Counted from the stretch's first letter, positions 20,610-31,222 are shown. The stretch: 64,000 nt of DNA from Schistocephalus solidus (GCA_017591395.1 WEDG01004599.1:1-64000); one strand, 5' to 3'. Notes: generated from the letters alone by a model not told the origin. Program-made: numbers and translations.

Positions 20610-21387
20610 AGTTCTGTGGTTCTGCTGGTCTTGACGTTTTCAGCCTTGACGCCTGTCTGATATTATATCCCTGCTCGGAGTATGAACTTTGACCTCCCTG
20701 TTTGCTGCCGATCAGGTTTAATCTCTCCCCTCGCGTGACATAAGTACATTTTGCTGCCGTCATATTTGCTGGCAAGTCAGCGTAAATGGTGGCCTGTCCC
20801 TCGTCAGCCAACGGACTGATCAGTCGTTGACGGTGCGTGAGTTAATTTCAGCCTCGTGGGCGTGGTGGTGAGTTGGTGTTCCACGCCGGTTACGTGGCCT
20901 CTGGCCGGCTCCTCTCTTCCTTTTTCTCTAGTGTCCGTTGTCTGCCATGCTTGGTTTTGCTCGACTGTCCCATTGGCCCTGCCCGAACTGACTCGAGCAT
21001 TTTGCGTATCACCTGGTAGGCGGGATGCAAGTCTATGGCTCTGTTAAGTGTGCCCGTCGAGGACCAACTTTCGAGCAGCAGTCTGGCCATCTTATCGTTG
21101 GCTCGGCCGATTACCCTAGTTTTCTCAAAGGCGAAAATGTGGTTCTTCTGTTGTATGTGGCCATAGACCATAGACAGCTTGTTATTGCGGTTGTTTGCAA
21201 GCTGGTGTTCATGCAATCTTGTGTCCCTATTTTTCCGTCTGCCAGCTTAGTCACTTGTATGTTGAGGAAGGGCAACTGATTGTTGACCTCTTCTTCTATA
21301 GTAAACTGGATGTCGGGAAAGATGGAGTTCAAAAGTGTCTTGAAAGACTGCACTTCGCTCCGTCTGATGATGATGACGAAAGTGTCG

Positions 21388-21738
21388 TCAACGTTTCTGG
21401 CCCAGAATTTCGGGGGGGGAAGAGCTGAAGACTAGTCGTTCGAGCCTCTGCAAGACTACTTCTGAAATCAGTCCGGATAGAGGTGAGCCCATTGGTGTCC
21501 CCTTCTTTTGTTCGTAAACTTGGCCGTTGAAATTGAAGAAAGTTTTAAGACACAATCGCAGGAGCTCGATGATGTGCATACGTTTGAGCTGTTGGTCGGT
21601 TTCATCGTATTTTTCTCGGAGAAGACCGTCAATAGTGTTGATAGCCAGATCGGGCGGAATAGAGGTGAACAATGAGATCACGTCAAATGACACCATTACC
21701 TCATCTGCCTCCACTTCCAGGTGTTGGATGCGGGACAA
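21388..21738 (-). CDS. PLE-2 RT palm frame
   Basis: 116 codons with VSFDVISLFTSIPP, a helical segment and GTPMGSPLSGLIS. It ends at the G run (21,412-21,419), where the frame is lost before the catalytic YVDD box, which is itself altered in this copy. Confidence 0.78.
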   Translation of the reverse strand: MSRIQHLEVEADEVMVSFDVISLFTSIPPDLAINTIDGLLREKYDETDQQLKRMHIIELLRLCLKTFFNFNGQVYEQKKGTPMGSPLSGLISEVVLQRLERLVFSSSPPEILGQKR

Positions 21739-21762
21739 AAGCTCTTCAGCAGACTTTACTGT

Positions 21763-22716
21763 TCACTTTGAATCTTTAGTAAGGAAACAAAATCTCTGAT
21801 AGAGCCACTTTGACAACCCAAAAGTTGGGGTGCGGCGTAAAGATGCGATGGGTCGTAATTGCACTCCAGGCTTGTGCACCTTTGGTAGACCATAGATACG
21901 TGCCATCGCAGCATCAGTTACCTTTGCAGCCAGCGCTTCCATCCTCGTAAGGGCTCCTGTCTTCCTTAACTTTTCTATCGTCTTGTTAATGGTATTTTCG
22001 AGCTTTTTGAACTCGCTGGCACTCGATGGCACATAAGAATCTTTGTCCATCAATAGATTTTCCAGCTTCTTGCAGTACTCGGCCTTATCCATGACGACCG
22101 TTGAGCACCCCTTGTCAGCAGGCAGGGTGACGATATCCTTCATCTTTCGCATTCTCAGAAGTTCTCTGGCTTCTGATGCCGAAATCGTCACCTGACGTTT
22201 GTGTTGGAGGAGTAAAGACAAAACTTGTTGCCACATGGCATTTTTGCACTCCTCATCTGCCTCGCATTTTTGAAGCGCCGATTCGAATGATGCAATGAAG
22301 TCTTCTGTTCGAGCATCACTTGTATTGAACTTGGCGTCATAGGAGATAACCGCTAGCTGTGGCTCGGTGAGACGAGGTGAGGACAGGTTATGAACCAGGT
22401 TCCCGTCAGAGGTGGGTTCTTTTGGTGGACTTATTTGCTTGAACTTCTCCAGTAGGTTGGCGTCGCGTAACTTCCGATGACGTTGAGCACTTTCAAGAAT
22501 GGCCTCTTTGAGGGTTGACAACTCATTCGCTGTTAAGGCTGACTGGCAAGCTACCAAGTGTTGTTCTATTGCACGGTGGTATTTGTTAATACGTGCGTGA
22601 CAATCTTGTATCAAGACTCTGATCATTCGCTTCTTGAAGCCTGCCATCGTCCTTTGGCATAGCTCAGTGTTAACAGGCAATCTATACCTGAAGCAACCCT
22701 CAAAGAGGCCATGCAC
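21763..22716 (-). CDS. PLE-2 N-terminal and early RT frame
   Basis: 317 codons, uninterrupted. It contains the PLE N-terminal helical region, the conserved ADKG motif (VTLPADKGCSTVVMD) and the start of the palm (ARIYGLPKVHKPGVQLRPI). The palm continues after a frame change at about 21,763 as 21,388-21,738. The start is within the last complete segment before a family 3 sequence begins, so the true N-terminus may be missing. Confidence 0.82.
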   Translation of the reverse strand: MHGLFEGCFRYRLPVNTELCQRTMAGFKKRMIRVLIQDCHARINKYHRAIEQHLVACQSALTANELSTLKEAILESAQRHRKLRDANLLEKFKQISPPKEPTSDGNLVHNLSSPRLTEPQLAVISYDAKFNTSDARTEDFIASFESALQKCEADEECKNAMWQQVLSLLLQHKRQVTISASEARELLRMRKMKDIVTLPADKGCSTVVMDKAEYCKKLENLLMDKDSYVPSSASEFKKLENTINKTIEKLRKTGALTRMEALAAKVTDAAMARIYGLPKVHKPGVQLRPIASLRRTPTFGLSKWLYQRFCFLTKDSK

Positions 22717-23030
22717 AAATTTGCATGGGATAAAACGCGTATTGTTGGCTTCTGCCCGTCGAAGAGAGGCCGGGAATTCTTAGAGGCCATTTATTCTGAT
22801 GACTTGTGCATTAATCGGCACATGGAATTGGATGCCGTGTACAATAATCTCAAAGACAAGTGGAAAAGGCGGTAGCCAATCATATTGAGATGTTCATCAA
22901 GAATGACAGCTATTGGCAGGACTGACATGTTTTAAATTTTAACTGTTTTTTGCACATTTACCACAAGTCTGACGACGACCTGGGGAACCAGCGTTGAAAA
23001 TTTACATAATACAGTTACTCATTGTTTTCC
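22708..23030 (+). mobile_element. Penelope-like element, family 3, C-terminal fragment
   Basis: Plus-strand fragment wedged between the two PLE-2 arms. It encodes HKFAWDKTRIVGFCPSKRGR, EFLEAIYSDDLCINRH and a Lys/Trp-rich end (LKDKWKRR, stop near 22,875), matching the GIY-YIG C-terminus of the minus-strand family 3 piece at 24,713-25,394. The 3' UTR carries a hammerhead-like core at 22,969-23,000. Confidence 0.75.
22969..23000 (+). ncRNA. Hammerhead-ribozyme-like core, PLE-3
   Basis: CTGACGA, then a hairpin with CCTGG/CCAG pairing around GGAA, then GAAAA. This fits the CUGANGA-helix II-GAAA consensus without a core mismatch. Flanking TTTAC-type words could form part of helix I or III, but this was not resolved. 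Confidence 0.5.
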
Positions 23031-23103
23031 AAAGAACTTCTTTACTTCGAATTATACTCCTTGGGATGCCCGTATTCCACTTTATATATCTGGCCCAGAT
23101 ACG

Positions 23104-23485
23104 TTGACGATACGATACGATGAAACCGACCAACAGCTCAAACGTGTGCATATCATCGAGCTCCTGCGATTGTGTCTTAAAACTTTCTTCAATTTCAACG
23201 GCCAAGTTTACGAACAAAAGAAGGGGACACCAATGGGCTCACCTCTATCCGGACTGATTGCAGAAGCAGTCTTGCAGAGGCTCAAGCGACCAGTTTTTCA
23301 GCTCTCCCCCCCCCCCCCCCCCGAAATTCTGGGCCAGATACGTTGACGACACTTTCGTCATCATCAGACGGAGCGAAGTGCAGTCTTTCAAGACACTTTT
23401 GAACTCCATCTTTCCCGACATCCAGTTTACTATAGAAGAAGAGGTCAACAATCAGTTGCCCTTCCTCGACATACAAGTGACTTAG
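23104..23485 (+). pseudogene. PLE-2 RT palm, split by a poly-C run
   Basis: Two overlapping frames cover GTPMGSPLSG and, after the C run (about 23,304-23,321), YVDDTFVIIRRSEVQS to NNQLPFLDIQVT, where a TAG stop follows. The C run is much longer than the matching G run in the minus copy (8). The catalytic YVDD is intact. Confidence 0.75.
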
Positions 23486-23989
23486 CTGTCAGACGGGAAA
23501 ATAAGGACAACGGTCTACCGGAAGGCAACTAACACTGCGTATCCTCCACTTCAGAAGAATCCACCCCGTTGCTCACAAACGCTGTTGTGTCAGAACCCTC
23601 TTCAAACGCGTTCAAACACACTGCAGCGATGACAGTGGGAAGAAGGAGGAGACTAAGTACCTGCATGCCCTATTTGAAGCCAACGGTTATCCGAAGCCCT
23701 TTATACGCAAGTGTCTTAGGAAGCCCAACCATGAGCGATCGAAAGGAGAAGACCCGAAGTTCTGGCTCGCAATCCCTTATGTGAAGAACGTATCAGAGGC
23801 GTCGGCAAGAATCCTGAAACCTTTCGGGATCAGTGTGGCTCATAAGCCTGGATCAACGATCAGACAGCACATAATGAGGCCCAAAGAACCGCTACCAATG
23901 ACAGAACAATCAGCATAGTTTACATCATACCATGCCAAAGCTGTGATGCGAGGAATGTTGGTGAAACGGGCAAACGCCTTGGCACAAGA

Positions 23990-24607
23990 TTGCATGAGCA
24001 CCAGTTTGCAAACAACCGCAAGGACAAGCTGTCTATGGTCTATGGCCACATACAACAAAAGAACCATAGTTTCGCCTTTGAGAAAAAGAAGGTAATCGGA
24101 CGAGCACACGATAATATGGCCAGACTGCTGCTCGAAATTTGGTCCTCGACGGGTACACTTAACAGAGCCATAGACTTGCATCCCGCCTACCAGGCGATAC
24201 GCAAAAGGCTCGAGTCAGTTCGGGCAGGGCCAATGAGACAGTCGAGCAAAACCAAGCAAAGCAGACAACGGACACTAGAGAAAAAGAAGAGAGGAGCCGG
24301 TCGGAGGCCACGTAACCGGCGTGGAACACCAACTCACAACCACGCCCAAGAGGCTGAAATTAACTCACGCGGCCGTCAACGACTGATCAGTCCGTTGGCT
24401 GACGAGGGACAGGCCACCATTCACGCTGACTTGCCAACAAATATGACGGCAGCAAAAGGTACTTATGTCACGCGAGGGGTGAGATTAAACCTGATCAGCA
24501 GCAAACAGGGAGGTCAAAGTTCATACTCCGAGCAGGGACATAATACCAGGCAGGCGTCAAGGCTGAAAAAGTCAAGACCAGCAGAACCACAGAACTCTGA
24601 TGATTGA
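23990..24607 (+). CDS. PLE-2 GIY-YIG end and basic tail
   Basis: 205 codons: LHEHQFANNRK, SFAFEKKKVIGRAHDNMARL, then a Lys/Arg/Ser-rich low-complexity tail. The GIY-YIG core just upstream (IYIIPCQSCDARNVGETGKR region, 23,915-23,990) is in a neighbouring frame. Confidence 0.75.
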   Translation: MHEHQFANNRKDKLSMVYGHIQQKNHSFAFEKKKVIGRAHDNMARLLLEIWSSTGTLNRAIDLHPAYQAIRKRLESVRAGPMRQSSKTKQSRQRTLEKKKRGAGRRPRNRRGTPTHNHAQEAEINSRGRQRLISPLADEGQATIHADLPTNMTAAKGTYVTRGVRLNLISSKQGGQSSYSEQGHNTRQASRLKKSRPAEPQNSDD

Positions 24608-24632
24608 AATGAGGAGGTTTCCGAAACGTCAG
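24597..24632 (+). ncRNA. Hammerhead-ribozyme-like core, PLE-2
   Basis: CTGATGA followed by a short helix II (GAAA with TTTC) and CGAAACGTCAG. Both core boxes match consensus. It overlaps the stop of the upstream frame. Helices I and III not resolved. Confidence 0.5.
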
Positions 24633-24697
24633 TCAAAATACATTCCGGTCCATGAACTCATTCCTTCTTCTTCGTCTTCTTCGGGGGATGATGAGCT

Positions 24698-24712
24698 CGA
24701 TATATATATGGG
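24698..24712. repeat. (TA)n between PLE-2 and PLE-3 ends
   Basis: A short TATATATAT tract separates the 3' end of the plus-strand PLE-2 copy from the 3' end of a minus-strand PLE-3 copy, which therefore lie tail-to-tail. Confidence 0.8.
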
Positions 24713-25394
24713 AACAAAATAACTTTATTGTGTAAATTTTCGTATCTGGTGCCCCAGTTCGTCGTCACACAAATGGGAGATGTACAGAAAACAGTTAACC
24801 TTAAACAATGCCTAACACAAGATTCTATGGTTGGCTAAAGTTTGAGCCAATAGACATCCAGAGTTTGAAGTTATCTGATCGATAGTGGCTGTTTTCGCCT
24901 CCACTTGACCTTGAGAAATTTGTAATTGGCATCTAAATCGATATGCCTGTTAATGCATGCCTCGTCTGAGTGTATTGCCTCCAGGAATTCACGGCCTCTT
25001 CTTGTTGGGCAGGCGCCAACGATGTGGGTATCCTCTCATCCAAATAGGTGTCCTGTGTCCAGTGTGTGCATGGCTACCTGCGATAAGGGTCTTGTCTCCT
25101 CACCGCTAACTGATGTTCATGTAAACGGGTGGATAGAGGTTTTCCGGTTAGGCCACAATAAACTGCATCACAACTGGTACATGGTATCTTGTAGACGACT
25201 TCTTCTCTATTGAAATAGCCAACCCTGTCCTTAGGGTGTACAAGCTGGGTGCGCAAAGTTGTTGTTGGTTTGTGCGCTATTTGTATATTGTGTTTCTTGA
25301 GCTGTCTTTCAACGAGCTCAGATACATTCTTTACATACGGGAGGGTTCGCCAGTTTGTTGTTTTTGACGCCTGGGAGGTCGTAGCTCTGCCCAC
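24713..25394 (-). mobile_element. Penelope-like element, family 3, minus-strand 3' fragment
   Basis: A 106-codon frame (25,074-25,394) has RTLPYVKNVSELVERQLKKH (linker) and VVYKIPCTSCDAVYCGLTGK, LSTRLHEHQLA (GIY-YIG). The domain continues in other frames (GREFLEAIHSDEACINRH near 24,960). The 3' UTR includes a hammerhead-like hairpin (24,736-24,767). Truncated at about 25,394; RT part absent. Confidence 0.82.
24736..24767 (-). ncRNA. Hammerhead-like core, PLE-3 minus copy
   Basis: Minus strand: GTGACGACGAA, hairpin CTGG/CCAG, then ATACGAAAA. It matches the layout of 22,969-23,000 but with the first core base changed (C3 to G). Confidence 0.4.
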
Positions 25395-28155
25395 GTAATG
25401 CCCATTCTACAAACAAGTAGTACTACAAGTAGTATGAATCTTATATGGCAAAGACGTTATACCGTACTTCCGACATAGGTACTAGCTAAAAGTCCAGACA
25501 CGTGTTTCACCGATGTTTCTGCCGCTGAGTGACACAGCAACGAGGGATTCGGCTCATCAGTGGGTCCCCCAGCGTTCTCTATGCGGTTTCTGCTATATGA
25601 ACTCCAGAGAATATATATATATATATATATCTGGTGACGCGGGTGGCGTTTTCTTACGCGGGAACACAGTGGTCACGCTGATGTAGCGAATAACCTGAAT
25701 TTGCCCACTGAAGCAACTCTGGGCCCTTAAAAGCCATACGCATTGGCCGGGGTTCGGCTCTGTTCGCTGGCATTCCTCTCTTGCGCACTCATCGGTTCAC
25801 CTTGGCCTTTTCTATTCGCTTGACTTCTAAGACAACTACTTCCAGCTTTTGCGGGTGCTCGCAACACCTGCTGGTCTTCTGCGAACGTTTGCGGAGTCGG
25901 TTGATGAACTTGGAAGAGTAATCACAACGCCGGTTTTGCTCACCATTTCTGCGAGTGCCCCTGGCAACATCCCCATATAAATTGCTCTGGCATGCGCTCT
26001 TCAGTCGTCGCAAAAAATCGGTTGTCTCAACGTAGTTGGGTCTGATTCGGCATGTCAGTCGACTCGAGTATCCGGGAGTCCGGAATTTGTTCACTTAACT
26101 TCACCTTTTTTATCATTAAGATAGCTTTTGACTTCGATAGGCTGTCCTGTAGAGCTGTTAAATCAGGAGTCTGGCACATTCTGAACTTGGTGTTAAGGAT
26201 GATTATTTGAGGATTCTTGCGCTGTAAACTGATCTATGTTAGCGAAACGGAAAATTCGTTACCGATTTTGTGGTTTGTGAATAGTGATGCCAGGCAAGTC
26301 AATTAGTCTACAGCTACAAAACGATTGCATTGACAATTACTATGGTTTACGTGTATTCGACAGTGGGCACCGGTTCATGGTGGTCAGTTCAGTTTGTACA
26401 TTTGAGAGGCCCCGTTTAAAGTGCGGTGTTAACTGTAGAGCAGAGGCCCCGCATCCCGCATAAAATGGCTCTTGAACAGTTCGATAGCACACTGCGGGCC
26501 ATGATCGATCTTTTCGATGGGCCAACCACCATTTATCGTTGCCCAGACTTTAAAATTTGGCTCATTACCCATCACACCTTCTATTCGACAGAAGTTAAAC
26601 AGCCTGGCCATCAGTATGGACCGTTCGAGACTTTAAGATTCCATTATTTTCATGAGGTTGCCCTGATTCACGGTGATGCAGGCTTTTGAACGAGCATCAC
26701 GCGCTGGTAGTTATAGCTTCCAGGTCGTTGACCGACGCAGTAGCCCGACTCTACTAAAAGAACTTCCCAGCAAGACCTTTGCGGCACTGTCATCTTCGAG
26801 AAACTCTCGACCCCGTCAGGGAAAACAGGTTCGTGGCTAGGGCTCAGCATACGCATGGTAACGGCTGACGTGGAGTCAACCCAGCTAGCCAATGCAATCA
26901 TGCTAATTTTCATCCGTCTTGACTATACCTTGTTAAAGGGAAGTGGCAGGTACAGAAAGAGTGAAGTAAAAGAAGTTCATGAATCCACACGCAAGTCACA
27001 GCCACCATCGGTAGTTTTTCTTGCTTCCGATGAACGAACTATATGACCCTTCAAACGCATAAGCGACAGCAGAAGATAGACAAGCCTATAACAAACCGTA
27101 GTTAAGGGCAAGTATAAAGTGTCAAAATTGGTTAATTTGTTTTCCGTTCAACAACGACTAGGGCGGCAAAGACTTCAGTGAAGGTATTAAAACGTTGCAA
27201 GTTGTATTAAGTCACTATACACGGGAATAACACCGCTACTTACGTTATGGATAATTTACGAAAGGCCTGTATACCCTTGCCTGCCGCATGTTGCTACGCT
27301 CGCATGAACCATGGAATTAAGGATACCGTCAACTGCGTAAATCGATCCTTTACTCCCATATCACTCATTTCTTTAGATTTTCACTTTCGATGCCACCCGT
27401 CTACGACAGTCACATGCTCTGAACATAAGTACGGTTGTGCACCTTCCATTATGCAGCTCGCTAGGGCCAAATGTTTGGATGGTGGTCAGTTGGTGAATCA
27501 GGCTTAGGAGGACGCGAAGACGATTTCAACCACAGAAACCTATGGCCCACATGTATGTTATTTTCTGGCAACCAGTTAAAAAAGGCAATGAGAAAAACTT
27601 TTAAAATTATCCATAAACGAGCGTGTTTATAGGCAACGAACAGGTAACAAGAATTTCGAACGTGCGGTAGAAATCTTTTTACAAAATAAAAAACAGATTG
27701 AGCTTTTTCAAGGGAGAGGGGGCGTGTGATTTCATATCCTGCAGCCGCATGGAATATGACATGATACGGATCACAGAGGGATGAAGATTCGCTGATCAAG
27801 CTCAACGCCGCAAGTCTAGCTGGCCAGTAAGAAAACAAGTCATAACAAATAAATTAAAATGATGCACTAAGGTAAACCTGGCTGCCGCATCCGGTCACTT
27901 GTATAAAAGGAAGGTGTGCGAACTCCTGGCTGGACAAGTTGTCTTAAAATTGAAAATTAAGAGTAAAGACAACGCGTTTTAGCGACAAGAATAAAAATTT
28001 TAACAAAAACGTGCGATTGTTATATAAACTATATAGACTTTATATCTTAAAAATGAAACTGGTCGGCTGCAGTGCAGCAAACTTTTGATAACAGGTTATT
28101 TCCTGGCTTAATGCAGCAGCACTGGTTCAGGATCAAAAATCAGACTCTTATTAAG
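25395..28155. other. Unassigned region
   Basis: No recognised domain. It contains a (TA)n tract at about 25,609-25,630 and several motif-free open frames, including 26,426-26,689 (plus, 87 codons) and 26,668-26,913 (minus, 81 codons). Base composition is unremarkable. Confidence 0.35.
27461..27838 (-). CDS. Hypothetical open frame, 125 codons
   Basis: The longest frame between 25.4 and 30.8 kb. It has a hydrophobic stretch (LWIILKVFLIAFFNWL) that could be one membrane segment and a proline-rich end. No start context, homologous copy or domain supports it; it may be a chance frame. Confidence 0.15.
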   Translation of the reverse strand: MFSYWPARLAALSLISESSSLCDPYHVIFHAAAGYEITRPLSLEKAQSVFYFVKRFLPHVRNSCYLFVAYKHARLWIILKVFLIAFFNWLPENNIHVGHRFLWLKSSSRPPKPDSPTDHHPNIWP

Positions 28156-29072
28156 TCAGTGACCGATCTCATGAAATCTTAACCGAAATTCCGAAATCTG
28201 TTTTCAACCAGTTGGGTTGATATACCGATCATCATGCGGCATAATCCCATGGTACTTACGACATGCCAGGGTATCTGCTCTTTACGGTATTTTATTTTTG
28301 CCACCTGCAAAATCACATAACGTAAAATGAACACTTCTTTAGCATGCATTTTGCATTAATTTTAGATGTCTCTATAAATCCAGATATATTTTGCAGAAAC
28401 AATGTTCTAAAATATCCATTCTTGTACTCAGTAGATAAGCAATCGCGTCTTCTTCAGATTTTATACTCGAAGAAAGCCTATTCTTCGGTTCTAAGAAGTT
28501 TAAAGTTATGAGTTTTCCTATGAACGTACAATGTACATTCGAAAAGCATCATATATGCACCTCATTAAGTATTCTACATAGCAAACATTCATGACAAAAT
28601 GCTGTGAGTACTATGTGGTGTCTTCCTAATGGCGTAGAGGAATTTATGATTTGCCTAACGCGCAAAGGATACAGATCATAGACTGATAACCCTTTATGTG
28701 TATACGACAGACTAGGCTCAAAATTATTTAGGGGTCAGAAAACTTTACCTTTTTCTTTCGACATACAGTGATTTTCTACCGAATAGTACGGGAGACGATA
28801 TTTTGGGGAATATTTTCTATAAAAAATATTTGCAATTACGAGGTGTCGAAAATCAATATAAAATACAGACTACTGAAGTATTCATTTGTTTTCGAGTTTG
28901 GATTTTGCAGGCGACTGAAAGGAAGTGCATTTAACAGTTAGCATCGTTGTGTCTGAAATAGCATGAGATTATGCCGCATGATGATCAATATTACAGCCCC
29001 ACTTATGTAATCCTTCATAATTGAAAACGCGTTTAAGTATTTCACTTAATAGTTCATGAGATCGGTCACTGA
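28156..29072. mobile_element. 917-bp non-autonomous element with long inverted termini
   Basis: The ends are TCAGTGACCGATCTCATGAA and its reverse complement. A second inverted match, GATCATCATGCGGCATAAT, lies about 75-90 bp inside each end (28,227-28,252 and 28,962-28,986). The arms are about 100 bp with diverged middles. No transposase frame inside. The CAGTG start recalls hAT ends, but an 8-bp target duplication is not visible, so the superfamily is open. Confidence 0.75.
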
Positions 29073-30814
29073 ATACATAGATGTGTCCCATGACTGTGGT
29101 TTGAAGGTTATCAAGCTGACTTTATTGCTGGAACCCATGTAGTTTATTGTTAGCCTGTGGGGAGGTTTAAGTTCTCCCACTTAAGCTTTTTCAGATAATC
29201 GTAAGCGTTATCCGAATACAGGTTGTAAGGATGTTAGAGCAGTCCCACCAGAAACGACTATATTACGGCAAAGAACACAGACAAAGCAGTTTCAAGTAAA
29301 ATCAGAATGCTTCGTTCAAGCGCGCACATACCGGCAGTCTTCGCTATCTGATATTAAAGGATATGCAGCAATACTAGAGATCGGAAAGCGACAGGGCGCC
29401 AACCAGAGATGACGACAATATAAGGCCGGTAATGCATAGAATTTGCTCTACGAACGACACGGGTCTCCGAAACCTCATTTTCTCAATACCCGGGTAAGGC
29501 CTAGGTAGGATAACTTGGATATCTCAGCCTCCACCGCAACATGCGCAACTAAATACGACGAATATGGTATCTTATTTATGGATTATATAACTGTCCATCT
29601 TGATAAATGAAACATAGGCCGTTATCCTTGCCCAGCAGCAGTTTTCTGGACAGACAAACCTGCAACACTAATTGACACAGGTTATTTCTTGTTGGCGCTT
29701 CCCCATTTAAATCGTCGTTGAGGTAAAAGAGCGAGGTGGTTAACAAGAAAGTCCCGAAACAAAACGTTTCTACCAGGAAGTAAGCCAAATCTATGCAATC
29801 GACGCAGAAGATCATTATGGCTGCTAGTGCTTGCCTAACTGTGTTACTGATTAGTTGAAAAAAACAAGTGGTAAATGAATCTTCATTAGGCCAGCACAGT
29901 TATGATTAGGGCAGATAGGTAACACAGTCTGCTAGTCAGGTTCATACACTTCGGGCAGAGTGGAGAACAAACTATAAGGGCCCGAATAACAGAATGCAGC
30001 TCGGCTATCGAGTTACCTGTAATATGCGTAGGTAACTGAGCTGGTATGAAGACAGGTTAGCGAAAATGTACGTGCTTGCTAACTATCCTTATGAAATTTC
30101 TTAAAGGAATGCCGAACCAAAGGAAAAGGTAGCGAGCAAATGAATGACTGTAGAAAGCGGTCCGTAGAGCAGTTATCACAGTTGGAATTATCCACTCACA
30201 CTGTAATCACTGTACCAGTTCACAAATTCTTCAGGTATTTATACGAACAAAAGTTTAGAGAATGTCTACACAAATATGCCTCCATAAAACTTAGACCAAG
30301 ATAACGGACCACAGACATCAGGTGGTGACCATACAAGTCAAGCTGCATCTGAGTTGACAATGAATCGTGGCTATATGTGAAATAGGAAGTGGTGCAAATC
30401 TGCCCGTCACCTAACGCAACTTCTTATTCACCAGATGGTGCTCAACAAAAATTTTCTGATGAGAATTTAGTGCAAGCCAATCATCAGACTGCTTACCAGT
30501 AAGGAGCATATAATCAATCAACAACCTAGAGAGCAAGGCTTGAAAGAGAATAAAGGGATTACCAAGTGGAACTTACTTGTTACCGTCCACGGTCCTGGTT
30601 GAGCTTGGATGCCCTTAAATACAGTTTTATTATCAAAATTTTCATTAAATTACCCAAAGGTGCGACCACGCATGAAAGACGCAGAACAAGGTTGGTGGTC
30701 CAAGACATGAATTGGAAGTATTGGAAGTGAAATCATACAAGGGCGGAAAGCATTTGTAGGAGAGGACCTGGCAGACCTTCTATCGTTAAAAAAATTAGGA
30801 TTACATATGCCAGC
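29073..30814. other. No gene seen
   Basis: AT-rich sequence without recognised domains or repeats; the only frame of note is 79 codons (29,576-29,815, minus) with no motif. Confidence 0.35.
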
Positions 30815-31222
30815 TTACGAAGCTTCGTCTGGCCTTCCATGACTACCAGAAGAAATGCTGGTATACGGGTCACCCGCAACTTTGTCCAGTTTCACTGCTG
30901 GGCAGAGGTTGACGGAAGAATCGACATTCAACGGTGCAAGCATGACATAGCATTCATTGCGTGATATTTTGGACAACAGTCCTGCACGAAAATTGTCGAC
31001 CAAGTGTTTTCGAAGTTTAGAGAAGACACTGTAACATCTATCCCGTCGATTGTGGAAAAAACTACACCGGGAAAGTCGGGATGAGCGGGCATAAAAGAGC
31101 TCTCTGGCACGGGTGATCCAGCATCTGCGTGAGCACTTGATGTTTCCCACGTTTGTACGTTTCCTACGCGTTCTCACCGATGCATCGCTAGGTGGTACTG
31201 ATGATAGGTCACATAGAGACAC
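30815..31222 (-). CDS. Hypothetical open frame, 135 codons
   Basis: Basic and Cys/Ser-rich N-terminal half (RTRRKRTNVGNIKCSRRCW). No recognisable domain and no second copy in the window. A different frame of the same strand (30,928-31,110) is also open, so coding status is doubtful. Confidence 0.2.
   Translation of the reverse strand: MSLCDLSSVPPSDASVRTRRKRTNVGNIKCSRRCWITRARELFYARSSRLSRCSFFHNRRDRCYSVFSKLRKHLVDNFRAGLLSKISRNECYVMLAPLNVDSSVNLCPAVKLDKVAGDPYTSISSGSHGRPDEAS

Larger units (their letters stand above)
20490..22706 (-). mobile_element. Penelope-like element, family 2, minus-strand copy
   Basis: A second PLE family, diverged from family 1 but with the same architecture. From 22,706 down: N-terminal region (AGFKKRMIRVLIQDCHARIN), DIVTLPADKGCSTVVMDKAE, RT with FDVISLFTSIPP and GTPMGSPLSGLISE, then the catalytic region with a G8 run at 21,412-21,419 and disturbed frame, and a GIY-YIG remnant near 21,100-21,220 (LHEHQLANNR, HIFAFEKTRVIGRAND). 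An internal deletion removes most of the linker and the GIY-YIG start. The 3' end lies near 20,490 beside the (TA)n tract. Confidence 0.88.
23085..24697 (+). mobile_element. Penelope-like element, family 2, plus-strand 5'-truncated copy
   Basis: Starts with a scrambled junction in which the catalytic-box segment (GGCCAGATACGTTGACGA) is followed directly by an earlier part of the palm (TACGATGAAACCGACC). It then runs GTPMGSPLSGLIAE, a C-run of about 17, ARYVDDTFVII, NNQLPFLDIQV, a Cys-rich linker, the GIY-YIG region (CQSCDARNVGETGKRLGTRL) and a basic tail to the stop at 24,605. The 3' end meets a short (TA)n at 24,700. Confidence 0.88.

Noticed and set aside
28140..29085. Assignment of the 917-bp element to hAT
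   Set aside because: The 8-bp flanks (TATTAAGT and AATACATA) agree in only about half of positions, so no target duplication is supported.
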